Below are positions 59,457 through 64,000 of a DNA stretch of 64,000 nt, one piece after another. The DNA is taken from the NCBI GenBank assembly GCA_028386065.3, contig JAKUCV010007250.1:81395-145394 (forward strand), read 5' to 3'. Both the position numbers and the translations under genes were made by a program. Origin of the DNA: Turnera subulata. Its lineage: Eukaryota > Streptophyta > Magnoliopsida > Malpighiales > Passifloraceae. Every line of letters starts with the position of its first letter. Within the stretch, counting starts at the first letter, position 1. Under the pieces are notes generated by a model. That model had not been told where the DNA came from, made no database searches, and saw only the letters and a program-made list of their open reading frames with translations.

Positions 59457-60742
59457 GGGTTTATGGGTTTTTTGGGTCCCAATGTTTAGTGGTTTGGCCA
59501 ATTTGGTACCCCGACATTTTTTTTGGCCGGGCAGGTACCCCGACTTTGCATGGGCAGGCCAAACGTGATCCCCCGGTCAGGTACCTGCTGACGTGGAGGG
59601 CTGCCCGGATTTGAGTTATGGGAGGTGCTCCAAAACGACGTCGTCTCGTGCCAAAACGACGCCGTTTTCACATTTTGCAATGACAAGTCAGATACACATG
59701 TCATTACGGGTCCCACATGCTATCTTCCCAATTTTTTCTACCCAACCGTTACTAAAACCTAATGGTAACTCATAAAACCGACCCATACCAAAATTAAAAC
59801 CAATGGAATAATAAACATAAAAGAAACGAAAGTTTCTTTTTTTTTTNNNNNNNNNNNNNNNNNNNNNNNNNNNNNNNNNNNNNNNNNNNNNNNNNNNNNN
59901 NNNNNNNNNNNNNNNNNNNNNNNNNNNNNNNNNNNNNNNNNNNNNNNNNNNNNNNNNNNNNNNNNNNNNNNNNNNNNNNNNNNNNNNNNNNNNNNNNNNN
60001 NNNNNNNNNNNNNNNNNNNNNNNNNNNNNNNNNNNNNNNNNNNNNNNNNNNNNNNNNNNNNNNNNNNNNNNNNNNNNNNNNNNNNNNNNNNNNNNNNNNN
60101 NNNNNNNNNNNNNNNNNNNNNNNNNNNNNNNNNNNNNNNNNNNNNNNNNNNNNNNNNNNNNNNNNNNNNNNNNNNNNNNNNNNNNNNNNNNNNNNNNNNN
60201 NNNNNNNNNNNNNNNNNNNNNNNNNNNNNNNNNNNNNNNNNNNNNNNNNNNNNNNNNNNNNNNNNNNNNNNNNNNNNNNNNNNNNNNNNNNNNNNNNNNN
60301 NNNNNNNNNNNNNNNNNNNNNNNNNNNNNNNNNNNNNNNNNNNNNNNNNNNNNNNNNNNNNNNNNNNNNNNNNNNNNNNNNNNNNNNNNNNNNNNNNNNN
60401 NNNNNNNNNNNNNNNNNNNNNNNTTATGAGTTACCATTAGGTTTTAGTAACGGTTGGGTAGAAAAAATCGGGAAGATAGCATATGGGACCCGTAATGACA
60501 TGTGTATCTGACTTGTCATTGCAAAATGTGAAAACGGCGTCGTTTTGGCACGATACGATGTCGTTTTGGAGCACCTCCCATAACTCAAATCCGGGCAGCC
60601 CTCCACGTCAGCAGGTACCTGACCGGAGGATCACGTTTGGCCTGCCCATGCAAAGTCGGGGTACCTGCCCGGCCAAAAAAAATGTCGGGGTACCAAATTG
60701 GCCAAACCACTAAACATTGGGACCCAAAAAACCCATAAACCC
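59457..60742. mobile_element. MULE-like element with 319-bp near-perfect inverted repeats
   Basis: Left arm 59457-59775 and right arm 60424-60742 are inverted copies with very few differences. Each starts GGGTTTATGGGTTTTTTGGG. A perfect 10-bp duplication, ATACATTATG, flanks the element (59447-59456 and 60743-60752), fitting Mutator-like insertion. Both arms contain AAAACGACG motifs and GCTGACGTGGAGGGCTGCCC. The centre is mostly a 577-base gap, so any cargo is unknown. The identical 60-codon frames in the two arms are the same inverted sequence read twice. Confidence 0.88.
59847..60423. other. Assembly gap (577 N)
   Basis: The gap lies inside the MULE-like element. It starts after a T-run and ends exactly where the right inverted arm begins. 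Confidence 0.97.
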
Positions 60743-60752
60743 ATACATTATG

Positions 60753-61900
60753 GCTAGTGCACATCCTATCAACTACTTTAAACTTCATAGAAATAAGGAG
60801 AGCAAAGAAAACCCTCACTGAGTCAAGATCAATTTGGTTTCTAAATAGATTGGACCAAAAATCTTTTATTAAACTCTCTAGATCTGGGTTGATATTGCTC
60901 CATTTGATAAAAGAATCCTCCATAAAAAGAGTAAGAGGACTGCCCAATAATAGCAGAAAAAGGTTGCTAAAATACAACTAAAGAAACTATCAAACTAAAA
61001 GGGTAGAAGAAAAGAAAACAATTGGGGCTTACCGCTCGTCAAGGAAGCACCGACAGACCCTCTTTTTGGTTTTGGAGAGGGCTTTAAGAGAAAGAGTAAA
61101 AGGTAGTGAGAGACAGAGAGTCAACCAACTAAGGGTGTTGCATATTTATTAAGTTGCCTTTTTGGAAGGAGGATAATGATCCCGTGACAAGTGGTACCTG
61201 CGTCGACCCAATCCAATTCCGATGTCACGCGCAAGTACTCTCGGGGAATGGATATGCAGGATGTTTAGTCAATGACGAGGGCGTCGTGAGATTTAGTGCA
61301 GGGGAATGTTACCTCTTATCCTATATTAAAAAGGAAGGGGATGAATAATACATCTAAAATAGATATTTTTTAAGGACGTAAGCATTATTCTCTTATCTTA
61401 ACTTATGTCTAAATAAGATATTTTTTGAGGATCTATATACCTCAATTATTTAAAACCCGTGAATAAAAGAGGTATATTTTACTTTTTATAACATTGTAAC
61501 GTATGTGTCGTTACGTTAAGTGTTTGTCGTTTTATGTTATTTTTTTTTTCATGATAACTATTGTTTGTATCTAAGTAGTATATTTGGCCACTACTCATAA
61601 AATTCAAGTTATTGGTTCTAAAAAAGAGTTATTTTAGGAAAGGAGAGAATCTTGCCTCCCATTGATATAGTAAAATAATTAAATACAGACCCAAGCTTCA
61701 GGCTAAATGGATCGTCTCCCATTCCCATAATCAGTAATCACGGATGAAAACCCAAATCGAAGCCTACAAAGTAAGCCCAGATGGAGCCCATTAATCAGGG
61801 ATGGATTACTACCCAGTTTACCAACCCGACAATAAACCGACTCCTCCACCGAGTCGGGCGGAACCGGACTCCGTGGCCTCTCCATCTCCATTTCTTCCGT
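60753..61900. other. Intergenic region upstream of the MAG2-like gene
   Basis: No gene is supported. A copy of the hairpin-containing dispersed repeat lies at about 61455-61530. GATATTTTTTRAGGA occurs twice, near 61362 and 61418. The last 200-300 bp should contain the MAG2-like promoter, but no clear TATA box is seen. Confidence 0.5.
61455..61530. repeat. Dispersed repeat with small hairpin, copy 2
   Basis: It matches 53110-53200, including TTATAACATTGTAACGTATG and TGTCGTTACG. The GTAACG/CGTTAC stem is conserved although the loop differs by one base. Confidence 0.65.
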
Positions 61901-61988
61901 CGAGAGCAAAAACGAAGCAGTGATCCCACATCCCCAGATTACCCTCGCTCTCCCATCAAATTTACTTCCTCCCTCCGATGATTTTACG

Positions 61989-64000
61989 ATGAGGACCTCT
62001 CTCCCAATCCAATCCCTTCCTCTACACTCCTCTCTCTCCTCCTCAGTCCTCTCCTTCCTCGACGACAAGTTTCACACTCAAAGCGACCTCGCGCGGGCGC
62101 CGGAACTCGCGACGGAGCTGCAATCTAAGTGCCTCGGCTTGGACAAAACCCTAGCGGACCTCAATTCCCGCCTCGCGTCTAGCCTTCTCGCTCACGCTTC
62201 CTTCTCCGATCGAATCCACGGGCTGTTGAAGGATGCTAGCTCCCAGTTGACCGATCTCGGGTCTTTGACCGTATCTCGTTCGGGTAAAGTTAAGATTTTT
62301 TTTTGTTTGTGTTCACGTGCTCAGTTGTTTCGCGCGATGTTTTATGGTTTAAATTATCGAGGATTTGTGTGTGTAGATGGCGGAGGAGGGAGGGAAAAAG
62401 AGGAGGAGGAGGAGATGTTGCGGGGGGAGTTGCCGGCGCTGGCAAAGGAGGTGGCCAGAGTGGAAACTGTTCGAGCCTATGCCGGTGAGATGTTGATTTC
62501 AATTGATGATTGATTCTTTCTCCTCTTTTTTGTTCAAAACTTACAAGTCAAATTGTGAAAACTTTTTGATCATTCCTTTGTTGTTGATAAACTGCTTGCA
62601 TTGCGCGTCTATCATTGTCAATAATTTGGCTTGAATGCCATCGAACAGCTCTGCGCTTATCTTTTCTTTGACTTTCTCTTATAAGTTTGATCTTTATTTT
62701 TCTAGCTTCTTTGTGATCTAGGTGTCAAAATGATACTTTGCAATCACAATCTTTTGGGTTTTCTCAGCAATTTTCTTGTTTCCTCTCTTAATATTGCAGA
62801 GACAGCGCTGAAGCTTGACACTTTGGTTGGTGATATCGAAGATGCTGTGTCTTCCGCTATGAGCAAAAACCTTAGGAGAAATTCCTCACAGAATTCTGAA
62901 GTGAGTGCTTTTTGCGTTTTACATAGCTAAGTGTAGCTGTAAATATCCTTTCTTTTCAATTGAAATTCTTCATTGGAAAAAAAAAAAATCCGTCTGCAGG
63001 AAACTCGCTTTCATGCTATCGAAGCACTTGGACGTACAGAAGATGTTTTAACTTCTGTCACAAAGTTGCATCCTCAGTGGAAGCATCTTGTATCAGCAGC
63101 TGATCATAGAGTAGATCGAGCTCTGGCCATGTTAAGACCCCAGGCAGTTGCAGATCACCGGGCCCTTCTTGCTTCCCTTAAATGGCCTCCACCGCTTTCC
63201 ACCTTGACTTCCTCAAACATTGATTCAATGAAACAAACTGAAGTCTCCAATCCTCTTTTCACAATGCCGGGGAACCTGAAAACCCAGTACTGTGAAAACT
63301 TTCTTGCCTTGTGCCACTTGCAGGAGTTGCAAAGGCGAAGAAAATCACGGCAACTCGAGGGCCACTACAAGGAGGCTGCCTTACACCAACCACTTTGGGT
63401 AATTGAAGAGCTTGTAAATCCTATAACAATTGCATGTCAGAAACACTTTTCAAAGTGGACTGATAAGCCAGCGTTCATTTTCGCTCTTGTCTATAAGATT
63501 ACAAGGGATTACGTTGACAGTATGGATGAATTATTGCAACCTTTGGTTGATCAAGCCAGGCTAGTGGGCTACAGTTGCAGAGAAGAATGGATTTCTGCAA
63601 TGGCAACCTCTTTGTCCACGTACTTGGCAAGAGAGATATTCCCTATTTACGTTGGTCAACTGGATGATGAGAGTGTTACTGTACAATCACAGGCCAGAAT
63701 ATCCTGGCTCCATCTTGTGGATTTAATGATTTCTTTTGACAAAAGAATCCACACTCTGCTAACAAATTCCGGCATCTCACTTCCTCTCGAGGAAGGTGGG
63801 AACTTGGAGAAGATTTCTTCATTATCTCTGTTCTGTGATCAGCCTGATTGGCTTGATTTATGGGCGGAAATAGAGCTTCATGATGCACATGAGAAGCTAA
63901 AACCTGAACTAGATAACACAAGAAATTGGGCTTTGAAAATTCAGGGGGCAGCTCTTCTATCTGGTCCTGAAAATTACAAGTCTCCTGCCATTTCTGGTGT
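61989..64000 (+). CDS. MAG2: MAG2/RINT1-like vesicle-tethering protein, 5' part
   Basis: RINT-1/TIP20 family subunit of the ER tethering complex that receives Golgi-derived COPI vesicles. The Arabidopsis orthologue MAG2 is needed for export of storage-protein precursors from the ER. Four exons are visible: 61989-62283, 62377-62484, 62800-62900 and 63000 to the window end. All have GT-AG borders and consistent phases, giving about 501 residues so far; the remainder lies beyond 64000. The N-terminus is helical (SFLDDKFHTQSDL, ELQSKCLGLDKTLADL), followed by an acidic stretch (REKEEEEEM), ALKLDTLVGDIEDAV and VDRALAMLRPQAVADHRALL. The RINT1/TIP20 region then includes HQPLWVIEELVNP, FALVYKITRDYVDSMDELL, GYSCREEWISAM, EIFPIYVGQLD and DWLDLWAEIEL. 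No disruption is seen. The ATG chosen is the first in frame and matches the family start. Confidence 0.94.

Noticed and set aside
59688..60606. Frames spanning the second gap and paired 60-codon frames
   Set aside because: One runs through N bases; the pair is the same inverted repeat read on opposite strands.
1..64000. CRISPR arrays, bacterial operons or riboswitches
   Set aside because: The window is plant nuclear DNA; the short tandem repeats seen lack regular unique spacers.
1..64000. tRNA, snoRNA or microRNA genes
   Set aside because: No cloverleaf, box C/D or convincing precursor hairpin was recognised by eye, apart from the tRNA-like SINE head. A covariance-model search would be decisive.

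Overview
This is nuclear DNA from a flowering plant, most likely a woody eudicot; I cannot name the species. The evidence is spliced genes with GT-AG introns and plant-specific products, AT-rich intergenic DNA, and typical plant transposons: an L1 LINE with a terminal RNase H domain, a Tekay/Del-type Gypsy element, a Cassandra TRIM, MULE- and hAT-type non-autonomous elements and a tRNA-derived SINE. There are two runs of N (21816-21884 and 59847-60423).

Bases 1-30000 are transposon-dominated and hold no gene that looks intact. In order they contain an LTR fragment with 49-bp tandem repeats (1-1171), a 1.65-kb MULE-like element with a 10-bp target-site duplication (1819-3466), a 1.5-kb hAT-like element inside the third unit of a tandem repeat (3844-5351), and a duplicated non-coding block in three copies (about 5590-6205, 6968-7887 and 27533-28990). 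A roughly 6-kb L1 LINE on the minus strand (7888-23443) has inserted into the second copy. That LINE is itself interrupted by a Cassandra TRIM carrying 5S-rRNA-like LTRs and, abutting it, an 8.5-kb Gypsy element; the pair shares one GATAT duplication. Downstream are a myosin XI DIL-domain fragment, a LINE endonuclease relic and an unrecognised gene relic.

Four real genes follow. A six-exon receptor-like cytoplasmic kinase of the PBL2/PBL3 (APK2) type is at 34041-30266 on the minus strand. A two-exon PRE/KIDARI-type atypical HLH gene is at 38921-38024 on the minus strand. An F-box/kelch-repeat gene with a 5'-UTR intron has its CDS at 55250-56575 on the plus strand. The 5' part of a MAG2/RINT1-like vesicle-tethering gene (61989 onward, plus strand) runs off the window. 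Between PRE and the kelch gene lie about 14.8 kb of AT-rich DNA with only short elements.

The genes do not form a pathway: the kinase acts in membrane-proximal signalling, PRE in growth-hormone signalling, the kelch protein probably in SCF ubiquitination, and MAG2 in Golgi-to-ER traffic. The most informative observations are the shared target-site duplication of the Cassandra-Gypsy pair, premature stops that fit C-to-T decay, relative dating of the LINE against a segmental duplication, and a set of 13-29 bp micro-insertions flanked by 11-23 bp direct repeats.
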